Assembly (NCBI RefSeq): GCF_963678635.1
Contig: NW_026971040.1
Coordinates: forward strand, 1 to 22,000
DNA: 22,000 nucleotides
DNA from: Symsagittifera roscoffensis
Lineage: Eukaryota; Xenacoelomorpha; Acoela; Convolutidae
Direction of reading: 5' to 3'
Part shown: positions 1 through 10,751 of the stretch, in pieces
How positions within the stretch are numbered: position 1 is the first letter of the stretch
Layout of the letters: each line of letters opens with the position of its first letter
The notes under the pieces: generated by a model
Told to the model about the DNA's origin: nothing
Seen by the model: the letters and a program-made list of their open reading frames with translations, nothing else
The model's database searches: none
Translations under genes and position numbers: made by a program

Positions 1-258
1 AGCAGCTTGGGACGCGGATTTTAGTTCAACTGCGGCTGAGGATGAGAAACAGGCGTTGGCGGGCGGCAGGTGGGAGACTCTCGAGGGCAAGAGGTTGGAT
101 TCCATCTTCTCCTGGGGCGTCATTCTTGAGATTTCTCAAAGCGCTTTCGAGTTCTTCCATAGAGAAGGCATCTTCTCCCACAACGTCTGCCTGGAGTTTG
201 ACTCGAACAGCTCTGTAGGCTTCTCTTGAGTCCTCCCTGAGAAGCTTCAAGAAGCGCC
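1..258 (-). pseudogene. Decayed non-LTR (LINE-type) reverse transcriptase fragment
   Basis: Read on the minus strand, about 77 residues resemble the start of a LINE-type reverse transcriptase domain. An acidic/basic helix-rich stretch (LKLLREDSREAYRAV) leads to MEELESALRNLKNDAPGEDGI, which matches the family pattern 'ALxxLKxxxAPGxDGI' found just ahead of the palm. A LFLILSRS stretch follows. The frame then meets TGA at 26-28, where relatives usually have Trp in the 'SWxTGxxP' segment. The same frame continues as TKIRVPSC to base 1, so the stop looks like a nonsense mutation rather than a true end. Only the amino-terminal part of the domain is present, and the rest would lie left of the window. 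The first residues of the open frame (259-310) are satellite, not enzyme. An intact enzyme would copy element RNA into the chromosome by target-primed reverse transcription; this fragment cannot. The clade is not determinable. An active gene is very unlikely. Confidence 0.8.
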
Positions 259-720
259 TCGAGCGCGGTCGGATCGAATATTGATCACGGTCGTTACAAA
301 TCTGGATCACGGTTGATACTTACCTGGAATAAATTCGAAATGAATTTTGAGCATGTTGAAAACAACTAACTTCGAGCATGGTGGAATTAAGTCTCGAGCC
401 CGGTCGAAACAAATTTCGAGCAGGGTCGAAGTCGAAACAATTCTCGAGTGTAGTCAAATCAAGTCTCGAGCATGGTTGAAACATTACTCGAGCACGCGCC
501 TGAGGTTTGTTGCGATAGCAGTTTAAAAACAATCGAGCACGCTAAATATTATCTCGAACTGAAAAAGAGCACGTTTAGATAACTGTAAAAGTTTTCAACG
601 AGCTACGGTTGTAGCAGTTCTTGTGCAGAGTCAAAAACCAATCTCGAGCAGGGTGCAAACAAATGTCGAGCACGATCGAAACAAATCTCGAGCTTGATCA
701 AAACAAATCTCAAGCACGGC
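259..720. repeat. Left degenerate 22-mer segment
   Basis: This segment holds diverged monomers with occasional indels between the reverse transcriptase fragment and the homogeneous 219-bp array. It includes a 'gagtgtagtc' monomer near 446. That monomer recurs in the same context (followed by the marker module) near 4440 and 5259. The segment therefore resembles the 4401-9190 region rather than the neighbouring 219-bp array. No gene is seen. Confidence 0.8.
492..640. repeat. Marker module of the degenerate array, first copy
   Basis: The module starts with the motif CACGCGCCTGAGGTTTG. It passes through 'cgagcacgcta', 'ctcgaactgaaaaag' and 'agcacgttt', and ends at 'gagctacggttg' plus 'gcagttctt'. 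The same ordered series recurs about fourteen times between 4480 and 9190. Its second half is also attached to every AT-rich core in the right half of the window. It seems to be made of strongly diverged monomers fixed in one order. No coding potential or known regulatory family is recognised. Confidence 0.75.
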
Positions 721-1732
721 CCGGTCGAAACAAATCTTGAGCAAGTTCGAAACAAATCTCGAGCACGGTCGAAACAAATCTCGAGCACGATTTAATCAAA
801 TCTTGAGTACGGACAAAACAATTCTTTAAGTTGGTCGAAACAATTCTTGAGAAATATTGATACAAATCTCGAGCACGATCAAAACACATCTCGAGCACCA
901 AGAAACATATGTCGAGCACGATCGAAACAAATCTCGAGCACAGTCGAAACAAATCTTGAGCAAGTTCGAAACAAATCTCGAGCACGGTCGAAACAAGTCT
1001 CGAGCACGATTTAATCAAATCTTGAGTACGGACAAAACAATTCTTTAAGTTGGTCGAAACAATTCTTGAGAAATATTGATACAAATCTCGAGCACGATCA
1101 AAACACATCTCGAGCACCAAGAAAAATATGTCGAGCACGATTGAAACAAATCTCGAGCACAGTCGAAACGAATCTTGAGCAAGTTCGAAACAAATCTCGA
1201 GCACGGTCGAAACAAATCTCGAGCACGATTTAATCAAATCTTGAGTACGGACAAAACAATTCTTTAAGTTGGTCGAAACAATTCTTGAGAAATATTGATA
1301 CAAATCTCGAGCACGATCAAAACACATCTCGAGCACCAAGAAACATATGTCGAGCACGATCGAAACAAATCTCGAGCACAGTCGAAACAAATCTTGAGCA
1401 AGTTCGAAACAAATCTCGAGCACGGTCGAAACAAATCTCGAGCACGATTTAATCAAATCTTGAGTACGGACAAAACAATTCATTAAGTTGGTCGAAACAA
1501 TTCTTGTGAAATATTGATACAAATCTCGAGCACGATCAAAACACATCTCGAGCACCAAGAAACATATGTCGAGCACGATCGAAACAAATCTCGAGCACAG
1601 TCGAAACAAATCTTGAGCAAGTTCGAAACAAATCTCGAGCACGGTCGAAACAAATCTCGAGCACGATTTAATCAAATCTTGAGTACGGACAAAACAATTC
1701 TTTAGGTTGGTCGAAACAATTCTTGAGAAATA

Positions 1733-1929
1733 TTGATACAAATCTCGAGCACGATCAAAACACATCTCGAGCACCAAGAAACATATGTCGAGCACGATCG
1801 AAACAATTCTCGAGCTCGATCGAAACAAATCTCGAGCACGGTCGAAACAAATCTCGAGCACGATTTAATCAAATCTTGAGTACGGACAAAACAATTTTTT
1901 AAGTTGGTCGAAACAATTCTTGAGAAATA
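1733..1929. repeat. Short (197-bp) unit 1 of the higher-order array
   Basis: This unit lacks one 22-mer relative to its 219-bp neighbours. The sequence after 'catatgtcgagcacgatcg' goes to 'aaacaattctcgagctcgatcg' type monomers. The 'cacagtcg' and 'ttgagcaagttcg' monomers of the long unit are absent. The signature CGAGCTCGATCG is shared with the other short units and absent from the long ones. Confidence 0.9.
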
Positions 1930-2148
1930 TTGATACAAATCTCGAGCACGATCAAAACACATCTCGAGCACCAAGAAACATATGTCGAGCACGATCGAAA
2001 CAAATCTCGAGCACAGTCGAAACAAATCTTGAGCAAGTTCGAAACAAATCTCGAGCACGGTCGAAACAAATCTCGAGCACGATTTAATCAAATCTTGAGT
2101 ACGGACAAAACAATTCTTTAAGTTGGTCGAAACACCTCTTGAGAAATA

Positions 2149-2345
2149 TTGATACAAATCTCGAGCACGATCAAAACACATCTCGAGCACCAAGAAACAT
2201 ATGTCGAGCACGATCAAAACAATTTTCGAGCTCGATCGAAACAAATCTCGAGCACGGTCGAAACAAATCTCGAGCACGATTTAATCAAATCTTGAGTACG
2301 GACAAAACGATTCTTTAAGTTGGTCGAAACAATTCTTGAGAAATA
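2149..2345. repeat. Short (197-bp) unit 2 of the higher-order array
   Basis: It has the same missing monomer and CGAGCTCGATCG signature as the unit at 1733, with private changes ('gatcaaaacaattttcg' near 2211). Only one long unit (1930-2148) separates it from the previous short unit, against four elsewhere. Confidence 0.9.
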
Positions 2346-3221
2346 TTGATACAAATCTCGAGCACGATCAAAACACATCTCGAGCACCAAGAAACATATG
2401 TCGAGCACGATCGAAACAAATCTCGAGCACAGTCGAAACAAATCTTGAGCAAGTTCGAAACAAATCTCGAGCACGGTCGAAACAAATCTCGAGCACGATT
2501 TAATCAAATCTTGAGTACGGACAAAACAATTCTTTAAGTTGGTCGAAACAATTCTTGAGAAATATTGATACAAATCTCGAGCACGATCAAAACACATCTC
2601 GAGCACCAAGAAACATATGTCGAGCACGATCGAAACAAATCTCGAGCACAGTCGAAACAAATCTTGAGCCAGTTCGAAACAAATCTCGAGCACGGTCGAA
2701 ACAAATCTCGAGCACGATTTAATCAAATCTTGAGTACGGACAAAACAATTCTTTAAGTTGGTCGAAACAATTCTTGACAAAAATTGATACAAATCTCGAG
2801 CACGATCAAAACACATCTCGAGCACCAAGAAACATATGTCGAGCACGATCGAAACAAATCTCGAGCACAGTCGAAACAAATCTTGAGCAAGTTCGAAACA
2901 AATCTCGAGCACGGTCGAAACAAATCTCGAGCACGATTTAATCAAATCTTGAGTACGGACAAAACAATTTTTTAAGTTGGTCGAAACAATTCTTGAGAAA
3001 TATTGATACAAATCTCGAGCACGATCAAAACACATCTCGAGCACCAAGAAACATATGTCGAGCACGATCGAAACAAATCTCGAGCACAGTCGAAACAAAT
3101 CTTGAGCAAGTTCGAAACAAATCCCGAGCACGGTCGAAACAAATCTCGAGCACGATTTAATCAAATCTTGAGTACGGACAAAACAATTCTTTAAGTTGGT
3201 CGAAACAATTCTTGAGAAATA

Positions 3222-3418
3222 TTGATACAAATCTCGAGCACGATCAAAACACATCTCGAGCACCAAGAAACATATGTCGAGCACGATCGAAACAATTCTC
3301 GAGCTCGATCGAAACAAATCTCGAGCACGGTCGAAACAAATCTCGAGCAAGATTTAATCAAATCTTGAGTACGGACAAAACAATTCTTGAAGTTGGTCGA
3401 AACAATTCTTGAGAAATA
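3222..3418. repeat. Short (197-bp) unit 3 of the higher-order array
   Basis: It has the same 197-bp structure and CGAGCTCGATCG signature, and follows four consecutive 219-bp units. Private variants include 'cgagcaagattt' in place of 'cgagcacgattt' near 3346, and 'cttgaagttgg' in place of 'ctttaagttgg' near 3385. Confidence 0.9.
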
Positions 3419-4294
3419 TTGATACAAATCTCGAGCACGATCAAAACACATCTCGAGCACCAAGAAACACATGTCGAGCACGATCGAAACAAATCTCGAG
3501 CACAGTCGAAACAAATCTTGAGCAAGTTCGAAACAAATCTCGAGCACGGTCGAAACAAATCTCGAGCACAATTTAATCAAATCTTGAGTACGGACAAAAC
3601 AATTCTTTAAGTTGGTCGAAACAATTCTTGACAAATATTGATACAAATCTCGAGCACGATCAAAACACATCTCGAGCATCAAGAAACATATGTCGAGCAC
3701 GATCGAAACAAATCTCGAGCACAGTCGAAACAAATCTTGAGCAAGTTCGAAACAAATCTCGAGCACGGTCGAAACAAATCTCGAGCACGATTTAATCAAA
3801 TCTTGAGTACGGACAAAACAATTCTTTAAAATGGTCGAAACAATTCTTGAGAAAAATTGATACAAATCTCGAGCACGATCAAAACACATCTCGAGCACCA
3901 AGAAACATATGTCGAGCACGATCGAAACAAATCTCGAGCACAGTCGAAACAAATCTTGAGCAAGTTCGAAACAAATCTCGAGCTCGGTCGAAACAAATCT
4001 CGAGCACGATTTAATCAAATCTTGAGTACGGACAAAACAATTCTTTAAGTTGGTCGAAACAATTCTTGAGAAATATTGATACAAATCTCGAGCACGATCA
4101 AAACACATCTCGAGCACCAAGAAACATATGTCGAGCACGATCGAAACAAATCTCGAGCACAGTCGAAACAAATCTTGAGCAAGTTCGAAACAAATCTCGA
4201 GCACGGTCGAAACAAATCTCGAGCACGATTTAATCAAATCTTGAGTACGGACAAAACAATTCTTTAAGTTGGTCGAAACAATTCTTGAGAAAGA

Positions 4295-4400
4295 TTGATA
4301 CAAATCTCGAGCACGATCAAAACACATCTCGAGCACCAAGAAACATATGTCGAGCACGATCGAAACAATTCTCGAGCTCGATCGAAACAAATCTCGAACA
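4295..4400. repeat. Truncated short unit at the right end of the 219-bp array
   Basis: The unit begins like the others and carries the short-unit signature CGAGCTCGATCG near 4374. It then departs into degenerate sequence ('cgaacacggttcaagc') at about 4400. It is the right boundary of the homogeneous array, and again follows four long units. Confidence 0.8.
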
Positions 4401-7400
4401 CGGTTCAAGCAAATCTGCAGCAAGGCGGAAACAAACCTGGAGTGTAGTCAATTCAAGTCTCGAGCACGGTTGAAACATTACTCGAACACGAGAATGAGGT
4501 TTGTTTTGAGCACGCTCAAAAAACATCGAAGAGATATGAAGCGCTTTTCTTGCACTGTCAAAACTATCCTCGAGCTACGGTTGAAACAGTTCTCGAATAT
4601 GGTCGGAAAAAATCTCGGGTACCTCCGTTACAATTCTCGAGCACGGTCGAAACAAATCGTGGGCACGTTCGAAATAAATCTCGAGCACGACCTAAGCAAA
4701 TCTCGAGCACCATCTAAGCAAACCTCGAGCACTGTCGAAAAAATCGGTAGCACGGACCAAACAATTCTCGAGCATGGTCAAAACAGTTTTCGAGCACGAT
4801 TGAAACAATCCTCGATCACGTTCGAAACAAATTTTGAGAACGGTTAAAACGAAACTCGAGCATCGTCGGAACAAGTTTGAGCACGATCAAAAACAATTTC
4901 AAGCACGTATAAAACAAATCTTGAGAACCATTAAATAAAATTTGAGCATCGTCGAAACAAGTTTGAGCACGATCGAAATAAATTTCCAGCACGCTCGAAA
5001 AAAATCTCGAGCAGAATTGAAAAGTACATTGAGGTTTGTATCAGGCAGGGTCGAAATAATCCAGCACGCTAAAAATACTTCGAACAGAGAAAAAGCACGT
5101 TAAGATTATTGTCAAAGACTTCAACGAGCTACGGTAAAAGCAGTTCTTGTGCAGAGTCGAAACGAATCTTGAACATTGTGGGAACAAGTTTCGAGCACGG
5201 TCCAAATAAATCTCGAACAAGGTTCATGCAAATCGGGAGCAAGTTGGAAACAAATCTCGAGTGTAGTCAATTCAAGTCTCGAGCACGGTTGAAACATTAC
5301 TCGAGCACGCGCGTTAGGTTGGTTTTGAAATCGAAGAGATACGAAGCGCGTTTCTTGCACTGTCAAAACTATCCTCGAGCTACAATTGAAACAGTTCTCG
5401 AACATGATCGGAACAAATCTCGAGCACCTTCGAAACACTTCCCGAGCACGGTCGAAGCAAATCTTGAGCATGATCTAAGTTATTCTCGAGCGTGGTCAAA
5501 ACAAATAGCGAGCACGGTCGAAACAAATCTCGAGCACGATCTAAGCAAATCTCGAGCACTATCGAAACACATCGGGAGCACGGTCCTTAGAATTCTCGAG
5601 CATGGTCAAAACAGTTTTCGAGCACGATTGAAACAATCCTGGAGCAAGTTCGAAACAAACCTTGAGAGCGATAAAAAATATATCTCGAGCGCCGTCGAAA
5701 CAAGTTTGAGCACAATCGAAAACAATTTTCAGCACGTTCAAAATAAATATCGAGCAGAATTGAAAAATACGCGGTTTGTATCAGGCACGGTCAAAACAAT
5801 CGAGCTCGCTAAAGTTGGGCAAAACAATCGAGTACGCTTCAAAACAAGTCTTGAGAACAAATAAATCAAATCTCGAGCACCGTCGAAACAAGTTTGAGCA
5901 GGATCGAAAAATATTTCGAGCACTTTCGAAACAAAACTCGAGCAGAATTGAAAAATACATCGAGCACGCGCCTGAGGTTTGTATCAGGCAGGGTCGAAAC
6001 AATCGAGCACGCTAAAAATACAAATGCCGAGCATGGACTAAGCAATTATCGAACAGGGTCAAAACAAATCTTGAGCACGATCAAATCAAATCTCGAGCAC
6101 AGTCGAAACAAATCTAGAGAATGGTCGATTCAAATCTCGTGCAAGGTTGAAACATTTCCCGAACACGCGCCTGAGGTTTGTTTCGAGCACAGTCAACACC
6201 TCGAGCCTGATTTAAAATACCTCGAACAGACACGATGCACATTTAGTACAGATTCTAACAATTCCTCAAAATACAGTTGAAGCAAAGCTATAGCACGGTC
6301 AAAAAAATCTCGAGCACTGTTGAAACAAATCTCAAGTATGATTGAAACAAATCTCGATCTTGCTCGATCATTTCTTGAGCACGATTGATGCAAATCTCGA
6401 GCAGAGTCGAAACAAATCTCGAGCAAATCGAATTAAATTTTTAGCACGGTCGTTACAATTCTACCGCGAGGTTGAAACATACATCGAGCACGCCCCTGAG
6501 AATTGTTTTGAGCACAGGCAATTACTTTGAGCTCCCTCAAAAATACATCTTACACAGATGAAGCAGGTTTCGTGCACTGTCAAAACTTTCCTCGGGTTGA
6601 ATTTGAAGCAGTTCTTGAGCACGGTCGAAACAAATCTCGCGCGAAGTCGAAACACTTCTCGAACAAGGTCCGAAAGAGTTTTGAGCACGGTGGAAACAAA
6701 TCTAGCGAATGGTCGATGCAAATCTCGTGCGAGGCTGAAACATTTCCCGAGCATGCTCCTTAGGTTTGTTTCGAGCACAGTCAACACCTCGAGCGCGATT
6801 TAAGTTATCTCGAACAGACACGATGCACGTCTCGCACAAATTTGAACAATTTTTCGAACTACAGTTGAAGCAAACCTCAAACACGGTCAAAAAAAATAAT
6901 CTCGAGCACTGTTGAAACAAATCTCAAGTAAGAATGCAACAATTCGCGATCTTGATCGAACATTTCTTGAGCATGATCGATGCAATTCTCAAGAAGAGTC
7001 AAAACAAATTTCGAGCATGTTCAAATCAAACTTTGAGCACGGTAGTTACAATTCTAGCGAACGGTTGAAACATACATCTAGCACGCGCCCGAGGTTGGTT
7101 TTGATCACTGGCAATTACTTTGAGCTCGCTCAAAAATACTTCTAACACAGATGAAGCAAGTTTCGTGCACTGTCAAAGTTTTCCTCGGGTTGAAGTTGAA
7201 GAAGTTCTTGAGCACGGACGAAACAATTGTCGCGCGAAGTCGAAACATTTCTCAAACAAGGTCCAAAAGATTTTCGAGCACAGTCGAAACAAATCTTGAG
7301 CACGATTGAAACTAATATAGAGCATCATCGAAACAAATCGATCAGTATCGAAACAACTCTCGAGCTTGGTCGAAACAAATCTTCAGCGCGTTTAAAAGAT

Positions 7401-9190
7401 ACCTCGAGCCCGCGTCTGAGAATTGTTTCAAGCAGGACCAAGTTAGTCGAGCATATTATAGAAACTTCGATTAGAGTTAAAGCACATTTCGATAACTGTC
7501 ATGTTTTGCAACGAGCTACGCTTGTTGCAATTCTCCTGCATAGCCGAAACGAATCTTGAGCGCGGTGGAAAGAAATTGGGAGCATGGTCGATTGAAACAA
7601 ATCTCGAGCATGTGCGAAACAAATCTAGAACACGGTCGAAACAAATCTGGAACCCGGTCGAAACAAATCTCGATCACGGTCGAAATAAAATCTGGAGTAT
7701 GGTTGAAACAATCTGGAGTACGGTCGAAACAAATCTGGAGCAGGGTCGAGAAAAATCTCGAGCCTTGTCGAAACATATCTCGAGCATGATGGAAACAATT
7801 CTCGAGCATGATGGAAACAAATCTCGAGCACTTTCGAAACAAATCATTAGAAAGGTCGAAACAAATCTGGAGAATGGTCAAAAAATTCTCGAGCACGGTC
7901 AAAACAAAACTCGAGAAAGGTCAAAACAAATTCCAACTTGGTCGAAATAATTCTTCTGCATAATCGATAAAAATCTCGAGCACGGTCGAAAAAAATTCTC
8001 GGTCACGGTCGAATCATATCTTGGGCACGTTCAGAACAAATCTAGAGCACGGTTGAAAAATACACTGAGCAAGCGCCCGAGGTTCGTTCCGAATACGGTC
8101 AAATACCTTGAGCATGCTCAAAAATACCTGTAACAGATATGAATCAGGTTTCAGGCACTAACAATTGTTCCTCGGTCTAAGTTTGCAGTAGTTCTTGAGC
8201 TTATTTGAAACAAATCTCGAGCAAGGTCGAAATAAGTCTCCAGCACGGTCGAAACGAATTGCGAGCACTTTTGAAATAAATCTAGATGTGAACTTGGTCG
8301 AGTTATATCTCGAACAAGTTCGAAAAAAAATCTCTATCATGGTCAGAACAAACCGCGAGAATGATCAAATCAAATCTCGAGCACTGTTGAAACAATCCTC
8401 GAGTACACACCTGATATTTATTTCGAGCAAGGTCAACTACCTTGACCAAGCTCAAAAGTACTTCTAATGAAGCAGGTTTTGAGCACCGTCAAAATGTTTT
8501 TATTTTTAAGGTTGAAGCAGTTCTCGAGCACGGTCGAAGTAAATTTTGAGCAAGCTCTTAGCAACTCTCCAGCACGGTCGAAACGAACCTCGCGATTACG
8601 GTAGAAATAAATGCCGAGCATGGTCAAAACAATTCTCCAGCACGGTCGAAACGAATCTCGAGCACGGTCGAGTTGAATCTCGAGTACGGTCGAATCCAAT
8701 CTCTAGCACGATTGAAAGAGAACTCGAGCAAGCGCCTGAAGTTTGTTTCGAACAGATTCAAACTAATCGAGCACGCTAAAAATACCTAAAATACCTGGAA
8801 TAGAGACAAAGCACACTTCGAGAACTGTCAAAGTTTTGAACGAGCTACAGTTGATGAGTTCTCCTGCACATACGAAACAAACCTCAAGCAATGTTGAAAC
8901 AATTCTCGAGCTTGGTTGAAAGAATCTCGAGCTTGGTCGAAACAGATCTCGAGCACGGTCTAAAAAAATTTTGAGCACGGTCGAAACAAATCTCGACTGT
9001 CGTCAAGCCAAATCTCGACATTGGTTGGAACTTACCTCAAGCACGCGCCTGAGGTTTGTTTCGAGCAGGACCAAATACTCCCAGAACGCTCAAAAATAAC
9101 TCGAACAGAGACGAAACACGTTTCGAGCACTTTCGGAAAAAAGTTTTTGAGCTACAAATGAAACAGTTCTCGTATACGGTCGAAATGGAT
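4401..9190. repeat. Degenerate 22-mer array with ~330-bp marker period
   Basis: Monomers here are strongly diverged, but a marker module (CACGCGCCTGAGGTTTG followed by 'acctcgagcacgctcaaaaatac', 'cgaacagagacgaagc' and 'gagctacggttgaagcag') recurs. Copies lie near 4487, 5021, 5305, 5769 (partial), 5964, 6162, 6488, 6750, 7081, 7407, 8068, 8401, 8728 and 9041. From 6162 rightward most intervals are 313-333 bp, with one 262 and one 661 (two periods). That is close to 15 monomers (330 bp). Earlier spacings are irregular. Copies differ in many positions and by small indels, so this is an older higher-order array. I see no gene in these 4.8 kb; open frames on both strands are by-products of the stop-poor repeat. 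Confidence 0.8.
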
Positions 9191-9830
9191 CTTGAGCAAG
9201 TCCGAAACAGGTCTCGAGCTCGGTGGAAACAAATCTCTAGCACGGTCGAAATAAATCTCCAACACGGTTCAATCAAACCTCGAGTGGCGTCAAATCAAAT
9301 CTCGAGCACGGTCGAAACAAATCTCGAGCACGGTCGAAAAATTTGCGAGCATTGTCCAGACAAATCTCCAGCACTGTCGAAACAAATCTTTAGCATGTTT
9401 GGAAGAAACCTCGATTACGGTCGAAGCAAACCTCCTGCACCTTCGGCACCTTCGAAGAAATTCTCGAACACGATCAAAACAACATTCGCGACCGGTCAAA
9501 ACAAATCTCGCGAACAGCCAAAACAAATCTCGCGAACAGTCGAAACAAATCTCGAGCACATTCGAAACAAAACTCGAGCACGGTTGAAACAAATTTTGAG
9601 CGAGTTTGGAAGAAATCTCGATTACGGATGAAGCAAATCTTCTGCACCGTTGAAATATTTCTCAAGAACGGTCGAAATAAATCTCGAGCACAGTCAAAAC
9701 AAATCTCGAGCACGATCAAAACAAATTTCGAGCATGGTCGAAACAAATCTCGATCATGTTCGCAACGTATCTCGAGCCCGGACGAAACAAACCTTGAGCG
9801 CGATCGAAACATTCCTTATGCAGGGTAAAA

Positions 9831-9999
9831 ACATATATTCCAGATGATCATCATAACAGACTTTTTTAAACGCACTAGAAATGTCGGGATTTTGAGTTTT
9901 CATAAAACAAATTTTTGATCGTTGTTGAATTTTGATACTTTTAATAAAATAAATTTTTAAAGGTATAATTGATGAGAAGAGAAAGTCAGAAAAAGACTG
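9831..9999. repeat. AT-rich core, copy 1
   Basis: This core of about 169 bp, rich in A and T, is flanked on the left by 'gcagggtaaaaaca' and on the right by 'gactg' then 'ttttg.gcaagg'. It contains 'tttttaaacgcac', 'gtcgggattttgag' and 'gaaagtcagaaaaagactg'. It is the most divergent of the ten, with 'gatgatcatcataac' and an extra 'gaaga' near 9975. Confidence 0.8.
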
Positions 10000-10584
10000 T
10001 TTTGCGCAAGGCAATTTACCTCGAGCATGCCCAAAAATACCTCGAACAGAGACGAAGCGCGTTTCGAGCGCTGTCGATATTTTCATCGAGCTACTTTTGA
10101 AGCAGTTCTCGAATATGGTCCAAACAAAAATCCAGCACGTTCGAAAAAAATGTCGAGCACGGTCGAAGCGAAACTCGAGCACTGTCGAAACAAACCTTTA
10201 GCACGTTTGAAAGAAATCTCGATAACGGTCGAAGCAAACCTCCTGCACCGTCGAAGAAATTCTCGAGCACGGTCAAAACAAATCTCGCGAACGGTCGAAA
10301 CAAACCTCACCAACAGTCGAAACAAATCTGGAGCACATTCGAAACAAAGCTCGAGCACGGTTGAAACAAATCTCGAGCACGTTTGTAAAAATCTCGATTT
10401 CGGTCGAAGCAAATCTCCTGCACCGTTGAATTATTTCTCAAGCACGGTCGCAATAAATATCGAGCACAGTCGAAACAAATCTCGACCACGGTCGAAACAA
10501 GTCTCGAACATGGTCGCAACGTATCTCCAGCCCGGACGAAACAAACCTTGAGCGCAATCGGAACATTCATTAAGCAGGGTAAAA

Positions 10585-10751
10585 CATATATATTCAAGAT
10601 GAACATCAAAACAGACTCTTTTAAACGCACTCTCAATGTCGGAATTTTGAGCTTTCTCAACACGAATTTTTTGATTGTTGTTGATTTTTGATCTTTTTTA
10701 AAAAAACTTTTTTTAAAAAGAATAATTGATGAGAAAGTCTGAAAAAGACTG
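10585..10751. repeat. AT-rich core, copy 2
   Basis: It has the same order of landmarks as copy 1 ('tttaaacgcact', 'gtcggaattttgagc', 'ttgattgttgttga', 'gaaagtctgaaaaagactg'). A poly-A/poly-T run near 10697-10720 differs from the other copies. Confidence 0.8.

Larger units (their letters stand above)
721..4400. repeat. Homogeneous 219/197-bp higher-order repeat array
   Basis: Sixteen complete units can be counted, using the 'TTGATACAAATC' landmark as unit start: 857, 1076, 1295, 1514, 1733, 1930, 2149, 2346, 2565, 2784, 3003, 3222, 3419, 3638, 3857 and 4076. A seventeenth, at 4295, runs out into degenerate sequence. A partial unit precedes 857. Thirteen units are 219 bp (ten monomers, one of them a base short). 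Three (1733, 2149, 3222) are 197 bp, lacking one monomer. Units differ by only a few substitutions, for example 'agtt' to 'aatg' near 3830 and a C at 2670, so amplification is recent. Each unit contains a monomer run with 'gatttaatcaaatc' and 'tctttaagttgg', which marks phase. Because 219 is divisible by 3, one minus-strand frame stays open across consecutive long units and shifts at each short one. Confidence 0.95.

Noticed and set aside
26-310. The 94-residue minus-strand frame as a complete gene
   Set aside because: Its first residues are satellite, it holds only the start of a reverse transcriptase domain, and it ends at a stop where the family usually has Trp.
857-4267. Repeated 63-residue plus-strand frames, one per 219-bp unit
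   Set aside because: They start at TTG, end at the TAA in 'tctttaagttgg', and merely restate the 219-bp period. No ribosome-binding or splice context was recognised.
3191-4423. 410-residue minus-strand open frame (and similar ones at 710-1861, 1702-2277, 2214-3350)
   Set aside because: It is made wholly of satellite monomers, overlaps open frames on the other strand, starts at GTG rather than ATG, and shifts frame at each short unit. No known domain is present.
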